A stretch of DNA of 34,403 nt. Origin: Candidatus Krumholzibacteriia bacterium (lineage in GTDB: Bacteria; Krumholzibacteriota; Krumholzibacteriia; WVZY01; JAKEHA01). The notes under the pieces are model-generated. The model was not told the origin of the DNA. It worked only from the letters and a program-made list of their open reading frames with translations, and ran no database searches. Numbering within the stretch: position 1 is the first letter of the stretch; each line of letters begins with the position of its first letter. The stretch spans positions 1 through 34,403 of the forward strand of contig JAICFA010000005.1 in the NCBI GenBank assembly GCA_025923935.1, given 5' to 3'. Positions 1 to 7,954 of this stretch are shown piece by piece. Both the position numbers and the translations under genes were made by a program.

Positions 1-81
1 CGTGGTATCGCCCGCCAGGCTGGTGAACAAGAGCGCGGCAATCGCCAAACGGAAAGCGGAGTGGTAGCCAGAGGTTCGCAT
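1..81 (-). CDS. 5' end of a truncated secreted/exported protein (MRTSGYHSAFRLAIAALLFTSLAGDTT...)
   Basis: ATG at 81..79 on the minus strand, open to the window edge; basic N-terminus plus hydrophobic core resembles a signal peptide. Confidence 0.5.
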   Translation of the reverse strand, partial: MRTSGYHSAFRLAIAALLFTSLAGDTT

Positions 82-140
82 GGGGACTCCTGGGTTCTAG
101 GGGCCGACGGGTTGATGGAAATTCAGTACGAAGCCCCGGA

Positions 141-146
141 ATTATA
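141..146 (-). promoter_or_regulatory. candidate -10 element (TATAAT) upstream of the truncated minus-strand gene
   Basis: Exact TATAAT on the minus strand about 60 bp upstream of the ATG at 81; no convincing -35. Confidence 0.35.
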
Positions 147-448
147 ACACCCGGCACTTGGGCGCGCCCGCCCATTCTGGCCGGAATTTGACCGTTTTTG
201 GGGTTCGTTCGAGGAACCCTGCGCAACCGCCCGACTCCGGGCGCGCTGCTATAATGAAGCAAGGCATGAAGCGTACCCGCTCCGATCTTCGCGGCGCATC
301 TGCCTTGTCACCGCATACGTCCTCATGCGGGTTCTGATTTTTTTCCTCGACCGCCCATGACGTGCTAGAGAACAAGATCGTGCTGGGTCTCGTAGTGAGA
401 GGCACTGCCCGGGCGTAGTGGTCGTTACAACCATACGAAGGAGAAATC

Positions 449-816
449 ATGTCGCGAATCGTTCACTTCGAAGTTCCGGCCGACAACCCGGAGCGCGCAC
501 AGAAATTTTACTCGCAGGCGCTCGGTTGGGAGTTCACCTCCTTCGGCGGTCCGATGCAGTACTGGCTGGTGAAGACCGGTGTCACCGGCACGCCCGGTAT
601 CGACGGCGGACGCTCCAGCGCCAGGCGCCGGGGCAAGGGCCGATGGTGATCGCGGGTGTGGCATCCATCGACAAGTCGATCGAGCAGGTGAGAAAAGCGG
701 GCGGGACGCAAGTCGTCGAGAAGATGGCGATCCCCGGTGTCGGATACTGCGCTTACTTCCTCGACACCGAAGGCAACTGCTTCGGCATTTTCCAGGACGA
801 TACTAACGCGAAGTAG
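449..816 (+). pseudogene. VOC (glyoxalase/bleomycin resistance) family protein, split by a frameshift at about 605-620
   Basis: Frame A (449..649) encodes MSRIVHFEVPADNPERAQKFYSQALGWEFTSFGGPMQYWLVKTGVTGTPGIDGG. The +1 frame (ORF 418..816) continues with TLQRQAPGQGPMVIAGVASIDKSIEQVRKAGGTQVVEKMAIPGVGYCAYFLDTEGNCFGIFQDDTNAK. Together they make one complete VOC domain. Confidence 0.8.
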
Positions 817-828
817 CGCGGAGCGACG

Positions 829-1191
829 TCAGCCGAGCGCGTCTCGAACCGCGGCCTCGATATCAGCGGGTGTGAACGGTTTCTCGACCACGCGGGTGGC
901 TCCGAGAAGCTGCGCACTCTGCAAAAAGACGCGGTTGCTCGGCGAGCTCATGGCGACGCACTTGGTGAGCGGGCTCTCGCGCTGCAGGTACATGATCACC
1001 TCGAGCCCGTCTTTCTCGGGCATGAGGATGTCCGCTACCACCACGTCGAACGAGTTCTTGCGAAGCGTCTCGATGGCTTCCTTACCATCGGACGCTTCGC
1101 TCACGTCGAATCCGGCGCGCGTGAGCGATTCGCGCAGCATGCTGCGAATCTGTGGCTCGTCGTCGACGACGAGTATGCGGCGGCGTTTCAT
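829..1191 (-). CDS. CheY-like response regulator receiver-domain protein
   Basis: ILVVDDEPQIRSMLRESL...DVVVADILMPEKDGLEVI...VVEKPFTPADIEAAV: canonical REC residues. Confidence 0.92.
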   Translation of the reverse strand: MKRRRILVVDDEPQIRSMLRESLTRAGFDVSEASDGKEAIETLRKNSFDVVVADILMPEKDGLEVIMYLQRESPLTKCVAMSSPSNRVFLQSAQLLGATRVVEKPFTPADIEAAVRDALG

Positions 1192-1289
1192 GGTTCCTCC
1201 CAGACTACCGGTCGCCCGTGCGGAGCCTCAGTTTATGCCGCCGCGCCCTTCATTAAAAGGACATTCGTCGCCACGGCAGGAGCTGCGGC

Positions 1290-1317
1290 TTGCCGATCGC
1301 GCGTCGGGTGCTATATT
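1290..1317 (+). promoter_or_regulatory. candidate sigma70-type promoter for the MBL-fold gene
   Basis: TTGCCG (1290-1295), 16-nt spacer, TATATT (1312-1317). Confidence 0.45.
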
Positions 1318-1399
1318 GCCCAGGAATCACCCATCCGTGCACCACCATCCCCAAACCGCCCGTGCGTCTTGGCCGGGTCCTTGCTGAATCACCGTGATC

Positions 1400-2176
1400 A
1401 TGCGCAACGCGCTTCATATCACCTACGTCGGACACGCGACCTGCCTGGTCGAAATGGACGGCGTGCGCCTCCTCACCGACCCCGTGCTGCGCGATCGTGT
1501 CGGCTACATCCGGCGGCAAGTGCGAGGGGTGAACCCGGAATGGTGCAGCCGCATCGACGCGGTCTTGATCTCGCACGCGCACCTCGACCACCTCGATTTG
1601 CCATCGCTGCGCCGCTTGGGACGCGACGCGCGCGTGATCGCGCCTGCGGGCAACGACGCCCTGTTCGCCCGTCACGGCTTTCGCAATGTCGAGCTGCTGC
1701 GCGCGGGCGAGCGCACGCGCGTCGGGTCGGTTGAGATCGAAGCGACGCGTGCGACCCACGATGGTGCGCGCTTTCCCTTCGGCCCGGTAGCGGACACGCT
1801 CGGTTACGTGATGCACGGCGAGCACGCCGTGTACTTCGCCGGCGATACCGATCTGTTTCCCGAGATGGACGCCATCCACGCGTCGCTCGACGTGGCACTC
1901 CTGCCGGTGTGGGGCTGGGGCCCGACGCTGGGCGAGGGACACATGACGCCACGCCGTGCTGCCGAGTCGCTGCGTATGCTGCGCCCGCGCAAGGCGATTC
2001 CCATCCACTGGGGGACGTTCGCCCCGCTCGGCCTGGGGTGGCTGAACCCGCGCTTTCTCATCGATCCGCCCTACGACTTCGTCGAACACGCCAGCGATCT
2101 CGCCCCCGACGTAGACGTTCACGTCGTGCACCCGGGAACCGGCTTCGTTTTGCCAGTGGATTTGCTCTATAGTTAG
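1400..2176 (+). CDS. MBL-fold metallohydrolase (UlaG/NAPE-PLD-like)
   Basis: HITYVGHATCLVEMDGVRLLTDPVL...VLISHAHLDHLDLPSL...YFAGDTDLF...IPIHWGTF. ORF track starts at GTG 1394; ATG at 1400 is also possible. Confidence 0.92.
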   Translation: MRNALHITYVGHATCLVEMDGVRLLTDPVLRDRVGYIRRQVRGVNPEWCSRIDAVLISHAHLDHLDLPSLRRLGRDARVIAPAGNDALFARHGFRNVELLRAGERTRVGSVEIEATRATHDGARFPFGPVADTLGYVMHGEHAVYFAGDTDLFPEMDAIHASLDVALLPVWGWGPTLGEGHMTPRRAAESLRMLRPRKAIPIHWGTFAPLGLGWLNPRFLIDPPYDFVEHASDLAPDVDVHVVHPGTGFVLPVDLLYS

Positions 2177-2179
2177 AGC

Positions 2180-3805
2180 ATGCCGCGCTCCCCACGTGTC
2201 GATCCGCAAGTAGCGCGCGAACGCGAGTCGCTTCGCCGTGAGATGGAACGCTTGCGCAACGAGCTCGAGCTCTACCGCAGCGCTCAGACCGACCTCCGCG
2301 ACACCGAGCAACGCCTGCGCGCGCTGGTCGAGCACGCCCCCATCGTCCTTTTCGCGGTCGATCGCGACGGCACCTTTACGCTGTCCGAAGGTCGCGGCTT
2401 GGAAACACTCGGTCTCAAGCCGGGCGAAGTGGTGGGCCAGTCGGCGTACGAGATTTACCAGCGTGTCCCGCGCGTGATCGACAACATCCGCCGCTGCCTG
2501 GCCGGGGAAGCGTTCTCCGAAGTGGTGCGCGTGGGCGAGCTCGCGTTCGAAACCATCTACACCCCGATCAAGGACGAGCACGGCTTCGTCGCCGGCGTTT
2601 CCGGGGTGGCGTGGGACGTGACCAAGCGCGTGCGTGCGGAAGAATCCGCCAACGAGCTCGGGGTCCAGCTGCTGCAGGCACAGAAGATCGAAACCATCGG
2701 TACGCTGGCGGGCGGCATTGCGCACGACTTCAACAACATCCTCTCGCCGATCATCGGCTACACCGAGATCGCGCTCGACCAGCTCGACGCGGGGCATCGT
2801 GCTCGTGCCGACCTCGAGCAAGTGATGAACGCGGCGTTGCGCGCGAAGGAGTTAGTGCGGCAAATCTTGATTTTTGCGCGCGGCGGAAGCGGCGAGCGGC
2901 GTCCGGTTCAGCTACACCTCGTCGTGCACGAAGCGCTGCGTCTGATTCGCTCCACGCTGCCCTCGACCATCGAGATCTCGCAGCGCGTCGAAACGCGCGG
3001 GGACGAAGTGGTGGCCGACGCGGCGCAGATGCACCAAATCATCATGAACCTGTGCACCAACGCGGCGCACGCGATGCGCGAGTCCGGTGGGGTACTGCGC
3101 GTCGAGCTCTCGCCCGAGCCGATCGACGAAGCCGCGGCCGCGCGCACACCGGGCCTCCAACCCGGCCCGTACGTGGTGCTCACCGTGCGCGACCAAGGCG
3201 TGGGCATGGATGACTCCACCATGGCACGCGTGTTCGAGCCGTTTTTCACCACCAAGAAGTCGGGTGAGGGAACCGGGCTGGGGCTTTCGGTGGTGCACGG
3301 AATCGTGCATAGCCACGGCGGTGCGATCACGGTCGAGAGCGCGGTGGGAAAAGGCTCGACCTTCCGCGTCTACTTGCCCAGCGCCCAGGTGCACGACGAA
3401 GCCACCGTCGACGAGCGCGCAACCGACGTGCGGGGCCGCGGCGAGAACGTGCTGGTAGTCGACGACGAAGCGGAAGTGGCGCGTTTGCTGGAGCGGATAT
3501 TGATCTCACGCGGCTACCACGTGACCACGTTCACCTCGGGAGAGGATGCCGCGGCGGAGTTCCATGCGCACCCCGCTCACTACCAAGCCGTCATCACCGA
3601 CCAAACCATGCCCCGCTTGACGGGCGTCGAGCTGGCACGACGAGTCAAGGCCGTGCGTCCCGCGACCCCGGTCATTCTCACCACCGGCTATGGCGATCCG
3701 CTCGCCGCGATGCCGCCGGGCACACCGGTCGACGCGGTCGCGGCCAAGCCGTTCGTCGCGTCCGAGCTCGCGCGTACACTGCGCCGGCTGCTCGACGCCG
3801 ATTAG
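2180..3805 (+). CDS. PAS-domain hybrid sensor histidine kinase / response regulator
   Basis: PAS region, HisKA H-box (GTLAGGIAHDFNNILSPIIGYTE), HATPase N/G boxes (MNLCTNAAHAM, GEGTGLGLSVVHGIV), C-terminal REC (VLVVDDEAEVARLL...VITDQTMPRLTG...AAKPF). Confidence 0.96.
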   Translation: MPRSPRVDPQVARERESLRREMERLRNELELYRSAQTDLRDTEQRLRALVEHAPIVLFAVDRDGTFTLSEGRGLETLGLKPGEVVGQSAYEIYQRVPRVIDNIRRCLAGEAFSEVVRVGELAFETIYTPIKDEHGFVAGVSGVAWDVTKRVRAEESANELGVQLLQAQKIETIGTLAGGIAHDFNNILSPIIGYTEIALDQLDAGHRARADLEQVMNAALRAKELVRQILIFARGGSGERRPVQLHLVVHEALRLIRSTLPSTIEISQRVETRGDEVVADAAQMHQIIMNLCTNAAHAMRESGGVLRVELSPEPIDEAAAARTPGLQPGPYVVLTVRDQGVGMDDSTMARVFEPFFTTKKSGEGTGLGLSVVHGIVHSHGGAITVESAVGKGSTFRVYLPSAQVHDEATVDERATDVRGRGENVLVVDDEAEVARLLERILISRGYHVTTFTSGEDAAAEFHAHPAHYQAVITDQTMPRLTGVELARRVKAVRPATPVILTTGYGDPLAAMPPGTPVDAVAAKPFVASELARTLRRLLDAD

Positions 3806-4023
3806 CGCTTTAGAAGCGTGATGACCTCTTCATTGGTGGGAAACCGCCCCGCCTTCTTCTTCGAGAATACCAGCGTGTCGCCGCTGCGAACCTCGAACGC
3901 ACCACCCTTTCCTTTGATCATCTCCACGGCGATGTCGGGAAATGCTTTCTCCAGCGCGGCCTTCAAACTGAAGGCCTGGGGGGAATAGTCTCAAGGGATG
4001 CAATACTCGATCGATACGCGCAT
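3802..4023 (-). CDS. SelW/Rdx-like (SelT/W/H family) selenoprotein with CxxU motif; UGA at 3993..3991 read as selenocysteine
   Basis: Manual translation with one in-frame TGA: MRVSIEYCIPUDYSPQAFSLKAALEKAFPDIAVEMIKGKGGAFEVRSGDTLVFSKKKAGRFPTNEEVITLLKR*. AGGAGG precedes the ATG; the Y-C-x-x-U, LVFSKK and GRFP pattern is typical of Rdx-family proteins. A SECIS-like hairpin follows the UGA. Absent from the ORF track. Confidence 0.9.
3958..3976 (-). promoter_or_regulatory. bacterial SECIS-like stem-loop for the SelW-like gene
   Basis: Minus strand GGCCTTCA-GTT-TGAAGGCC: perfect 8-bp stem, 3-nt loop starting with G, starting 14 nt after the UGA (apical loop at nt 23-25). Confidence 0.82.
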
Positions 4024-4070
4024 GCGTCCTCCTTCCGATTCGGTGCAGTAGCAGCATACGGAGCCAACGT

Positions 4071-4100
4071 TTGCGCGTCAATCGCATCACCCGCTACAAT
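4071..4100 (+). promoter_or_regulatory. candidate promoter of the SGNH hydrolase gene
   Basis: TTGCGC (4071-4076), 18-nt spacer, TACAAT (4095-4100), just upstream of ATG 4113. Confidence 0.35.
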
Positions 4101-4112
4101 GTCGCCCAATCC

Positions 4113-5285
4113 ATGACCCGCTCCAATCGATCGAACTGGCTCCTCGCCGCCGCGATGACGGCCTTGGTACTCCTGCTCGCGGAGATCCTTTTACGCATCG
4201 CGGCGCCCGTGGCGGAGCCCACGCGCTCCGCGGCGGAGCACGTGAGCGCACTCAACCCGTACATTCGCTTCGAATACCCACGCGGCTACGCCGCTGTCAC
4301 CGAGGTGGAACCCGGCCTGTACGGTATCGATGGCCGGCATTTCTTCACCACCAACACCTACGGATTTCGCGGCGACGCGCTCGTGAGTCCAAAGCCGGCC
4401 GGAGAATATCGCGTGTTCGTGGTCGGCGGCAGCACGGCGGAGTGCTTTTACCTGGACGACGACGACGACATGTCACGCGTGGCCCAGCGCGAGCTCGCCG
4501 ACGCCGCCATCGGGCGGACCGTCAAGGTGTACAACGTAGGACTTTCCGGTACTGCCACCGATGATCACATCGCGCTGATTGCGCAGCGGCTGGTGCATCT
4601 CGAGCCCGACGCGATCGTGGTACTGGCAGGCATCAACGATTTGCGCCGCTCTATTCAACACTACGACTACCTGCATTATTTCCCCAAACAAGCTCCGTCG
4701 CCGCCGTTGTACCGCACGCTGTTGATGAAATCGCAGATTGTGCGGCGCATGGCCTATCTCGCACGCCGCATCGATCCCGACCCCGAGCGCGTCTTGGAAA
4801 CGCGCACCTTGAAGAGCGATTACGCCGGGAAGATCGCGCTGCAGCGTGCCGCGCCGGCGGCGACCACGACCGATCTCGCGGTCGACACGGCGAGCTTTCG
4901 CCGCAACTTGCTCACCATGGCGGGCATGGCGCGCTCGCACGGCTTTCTGCTGGTGTTGGGTACACATCCCAGCTCCTGGAACTCCACGGTCGATTCGTCC
5001 ATTCGCAATTACCACTGGATGCGGCTCTACGACGGCGTGGTGTACGATGAAGCCGCCATGGATGCGGCCTTGGAATCGCTCAATGACGTGACGCGCGCGG
5101 TGGCCCGCGAGCAGTCGCTGCCCTTGTGGGATCTCGCGCGTGTGTTGCCCAAATCGGCAGACGCCTTCTACGACGATTGCCATCTCAACACGGCGGGTGC
5201 GTTGGCCGCCGGCCGCAGCCTGGCGCTGGTGCTGCGCGGTGCCATGCCCGACTCGCTGCGGGCATCGAAACAGGAGGAGCCATGA
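4113..5285 (+). CDS. Membrane-anchored SGNH/GDSL-like hydrolase family protein
   Basis: N-terminal TM helix (WLLAAAMTALVLLLAEILLRI), FVVGGSTAECFYLDDDDD block (GxSxA-like), VVLAGINDLRR, C-terminal DDCHLN (DxxH). ORF track start 4071 is probably too early. Confidence 0.82.
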   Translation: MTRSNRSNWLLAAAMTALVLLLAEILLRIAAPVAEPTRSAAEHVSALNPYIRFEYPRGYAAVTEVEPGLYGIDGRHFFTTNTYGFRGDALVSPKPAGEYRVFVVGGSTAECFYLDDDDDMSRVAQRELADAAIGRTVKVYNVGLSGTATDDHIALIAQRLVHLEPDAIVVLAGINDLRRSIQHYDYLHYFPKQAPSPPLYRTLLMKSQIVRRMAYLARRIDPDPERVLETRTLKSDYAGKIALQRAAPAATTTDLAVDTASFRRNLLTMAGMARSHGFLLVLGTHPSSWNSTVDSSIRNYHWMRLYDGVVYDEAAMDAALESLNDVTRAVAREQSLPLWDLARVLPKSADAFYDDCHLNTAGALAAGRSLALVLRGAMPDSLRASKQEEP

Positions 5286-5842
5286 ACGAATTGAACGGCC
5301 CCGCGTGGCCGTGGTACGTGGCGGGTCCCATCATCGGCGCGATCGTTCCGCTGGCGATGTGGATCGACAACCGGCGTTGGGGGATGTCGTCGTCCTTCCG
5401 GCACGTGTGCTCGATTATCTCGCCGCTCAAGCCGGCGTATTTGCGCTACGAGTGGAAGAAGGAGGCGTGGAACTTATTCTTCGTCGCCGGAGCCGTCATC
5501 GGCGGATTCATCGGCGCGCACTTCATTCCGAACGCACCGGCGCCCGCTGTCGATGCGCGCACCGTGGAGCAAATTCGCGCGCTCGGGTTTCAAGAGCCGC
5601 GTGGGCTGGTTCCGCACGAGGTGTTTGCGTTCTCGCAGCTCGCCACCTGGCGCGGCTTGGTGATGATCGTGCTGGGCGGATTCATGGTGGGCTTCGGCAC
5701 GCGCTACGCCAACGGATGCACGTCGGGGCATTCCATCAGCGGCTTGGCGCTGCGCGAGTGGCCGTCGCTCGTCGCCACCATGAGCTTCTTCGCCGGCGGA
5801 CTATTGATGTCGCACGTGCTGTTCGCGCTCTTGCTCTCATAA
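5282..5842 (+). CDS. YeeE/YedE family membrane transporter component (first half)
   Basis: Hydrophobic; diagnostic GTRYANGCTSGHSISGLA motif. ATG 5282 overlaps the upstream stop (ATGA). Confidence 0.9.
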   Translation: MNELNGPAWPWYVAGPIIGAIVPLAMWIDNRRWGMSSSFRHVCSIISPLKPAYLRYEWKKEAWNLFFVAGAVIGGFIGAHFIPNAPAPAVDARTVEQIRALGFQEPRGLVPHEVFAFSQLATWRGLVMIVLGGFMVGFGTRYANGCTSGHSISGLALREWPSLVATMSFFAGGLLMSHVLFALLLS

Positions 5843-5849
5843 TATCAGC

Positions 5850-6248
5850 ATGAACCACGCAGCGTTTCTTCTCATCGGCATCGTCTTCGGCGTCACCATG
5901 TACAAGACGGAAGCGATTTCTTGGTACCGCATCCAAGAGATGTTTCGATTCCATTCGTTCCACATGTACGGAATCATGGGAAGTGCAGTGCTTACCGCGA
6001 TGCTCCTGATGATTCCGCTGCAGCGTCGTATGCGCGCGAAAGGAATCGCTACTACACCGCGGCCATTTCAACACGGCGTCTGGCTGGGCGGGCTGATCTT
6101 CGGCATGGGCTGGGCGCTGACGGGCGCATGTCCGGGCCCGCTGTGGATCCACGTCGGTGCCGGCACCTCGGTCATGTTTGTCGCCATATTTTCCGCCCTG
6201 GCGGGTGTCTTGGTGTACGCCTTGGTGGAGCCCCGCCTGCCCCGCTAG
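5850..6248 (+). CDS. YeeE/YedE family membrane transporter component (second half)
   Basis: MNHAAFLLIGIVFGVTMYKTEAISWYRIQEMFRFHSFHMYGIMGSA...GGLIFGMGWALTGACPGPLWIHVGAG: YeeE/YedE core motif. Confidence 0.9.
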   Translation: MNHAAFLLIGIVFGVTMYKTEAISWYRIQEMFRFHSFHMYGIMGSAVLTAMLLMIPLQRRMRAKGIATTPRPFQHGVWLGGLIFGMGWALTGACPGPLWIHVGAGTSVMFVAIFSALAGVLVYALVEPRLPR

Positions 6249-6524
6249 TCGTTTGCCAAGTGAGTATTTTTCAAATGCTTCACGGCGGACGATGAAGCGA
6301 ATGTTTACCGTTTGTGAAGAAATGATATTGTCATTCCAACAGTTAGCACGTCGGCACCTGGCCGGTTGTGGAAAACGCACCGCCTAAACCTGCCCAGAAA
6401 ACCATAACCCATTGATTTTACGTGTGTAACGGCGCTGGCGGTGCCTCTGTGACTTATGCACACATTGTTCGTCAAGTGTGGAAAAGCGGCCGCCGCCGGC
6501 CGAGAACTGGCTTGAAAACACGAA

Positions 6525-6551
6525 CGCCCCCGGAGCCTGGCTCCGAGGGCG
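6525..6551 (-). terminator. Rho-independent terminator downstream of the bactofilin gene
   Basis: Minus strand CGCCCTCGGAGCCAGGCTCCGGGGGCG hairpin followed by TTCGTGTTTTC. Confidence 0.65.
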
Positions 6552-6577
6552 CGCGTGAGCTTGAAACTTGGAGTCGA

Positions 6578-7099
6578 CTAGCGAACGGCGCTGGCCGGCT
6601 CGGGTCGCTTCTCTTCCTTGCGAGCCCAGTTGTCTTTGCTATGGTCGTGAGAGTCGCGCGACTGCGCTTGCGATTGCGTGGCGCTTGCACCCGCGTTCGC
6701 GCCCATCTTGCAGTTGCCTTCGAAGAAGACACCTTCGTCGATGACCAAACGCGCCGTCTGAATGTCGCCTTCGACGTGCGATCCGGTCTGCAATTCGATC
6801 TTGTTCGCCGCGCTGATATTGCCGACGAGCTTGCCGCCGATGACGGCATTCTTCACTTTTACGTCGGCTTTGACGACGCCGGACTTACCGATGATCAGCG
6901 TGTCGGGGCAGGAGATCGACCCTTCGAACTGGCCGTCGATACGAATCGTACCTTGCAGCTCGATGTCGCCTTTGATCTTGCACCCTTGGCCCAGCATCGA
7001 GTTCAACGTCGACTGCCCGGTGGTGATTTCCGCGTCTTTACCAAACATGACTTTCGCCTCCTCGTTCGACTGAGTCGTCTTTTGGCCCGTTTTCAACAT
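6578..7099 (-). CDS. Bactofilin family polymer-forming cytoskeletal protein
   Basis: ILQGxIRIDGQFEGSI-type repeats: IELQGTIRIDGQFEGSISCPDTLIIGKSGVVKADVKVKNAVIGGKLVGNISAANKIELQTGSHVEGDI. Confidence 0.92.
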   Translation of the reverse strand: MLKTGQKTTQSNEEAKVMFGKDAEITTGQSTLNSMLGQGCKIKGDIELQGTIRIDGQFEGSISCPDTLIIGKSGVVKADVKVKNAVIGGKLVGNISAANKIELQTGSHVEGDIQTARLVIDEGVFFEGNCKMGANAGASATQSQAQSRDSHDHSKDNWARKEEKRPEPASAVR

Positions 7100-7138
7100 G
7101 TGCTGCGGTCCCCCGTGGATAAGCGTTCGTCAGTCGCA

Positions 7139-7942
7139 CTAATTCAGCAGGTACTTCCGCGGGTCGACAGGAACGCCGTTCTCACGAACCTCGAAGTGTA
7201 GGTGCGGGGCCGTGCTCTTGCCGGTGCTCCCCACGAAGGCGATTGTCTGACCACGGTTAACCCGGTCACCGATGTTTACCAGATTGCGGGAATTGTGTCC
7301 ATATACGGACCGTATCCCATACCCGTGATCGACTTCGACCATCCACCCGTAGACATCGTCAAATACACTTGCTTCGACGACACCATCCGCTGCCACCACC
7401 ACCGGCGTGTTACGTGCGGCAGCAATATCCATACCCGGGTGGTAGTCGGGACTTTTTTCGCCGCCCGTCACCGAGAATTCCTTTGTGATGTAGCCTTTTA
7501 CCGGCCACATCGACGGCATCGAGTCCAGCATGAGGCGCTGCTCACCCGCCCCCACACCGCCTTCCTCTTCGTCGCTCGGGATGGCTGGAGATTTAGCAAC
7601 CGGTGAAAGACTGGCCACCAGCGCGCTGTCTTCCGGGCTCAGCGGCACCCCCAGCATGCCTTTGAATTGCAGGCCGAGGGCCTGCATTCGCACCAACTCC
7701 ACTTTGAGTGAGTCCACCTGCGTGAGCTCGGTGCGGAGCTGCTGGTTTTCACGTCCCAGCCTCAGCGAGCGGTTCGCCGCCGCCGCGATTCGTCCGTATG
7801 TAATGACGAAGGCGAGACCCGACACGATGGACACGCCCGCGAGAATGGCGAAGAGCAGCGCCATGCGATACGAGACGCGGAGATTCCACGTGGTGCGGTG
7901 ATCGTGTGGAACGATGATGACCGAAAACTCTTTCGCCATCAT
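7139..7942 (-). CDS. M23 (LytM) family peptidoglycan endopeptidase, membrane anchored
   Basis: HPGMDIAAARNTPVVVAADG...YGWMVEVDHGYGIRSVYGHNS...GSTGKSTAPHLHFEVRENGVPVDPRKYL. Confidence 0.96.
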   Translation of the reverse strand: MMAKEFSVIIVPHDHRTTWNLRVSYRMALLFAILAGVSIVSGLAFVITYGRIAAAANRSLRLGRENQQLRTELTQVDSLKVELVRMQALGLQFKGMLGVPLSPEDSALVASLSPVAKSPAIPSDEEEGGVGAGEQRLMLDSMPSMWPVKGYITKEFSVTGGEKSPDYHPGMDIAAARNTPVVVAADGVVEASVFDDVYGWMVEVDHGYGIRSVYGHNSRNLVNIGDRVNRGQTIAFVGSTGKSTAPHLHFEVRENGVPVDPRKYLLN

Positions 7943-7954
7943 TCGCCCGGAGCG

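Noticed and set aside
1253-2821. 522-aa minus-strand ORF
   Set aside because: Antisense to the MBL-fold hydrolase and histidine kinase genes; composition typical of shadow ORFs in GC-rich DNA, no recognisable domain.
3830-4090. 86-aa minus-strand ORF in the track
   Set aside because: Different frame from the SelW-like coding frame at the same locus; no family resemblance, whereas the TGA-containing frame gives a full Rdx protein.
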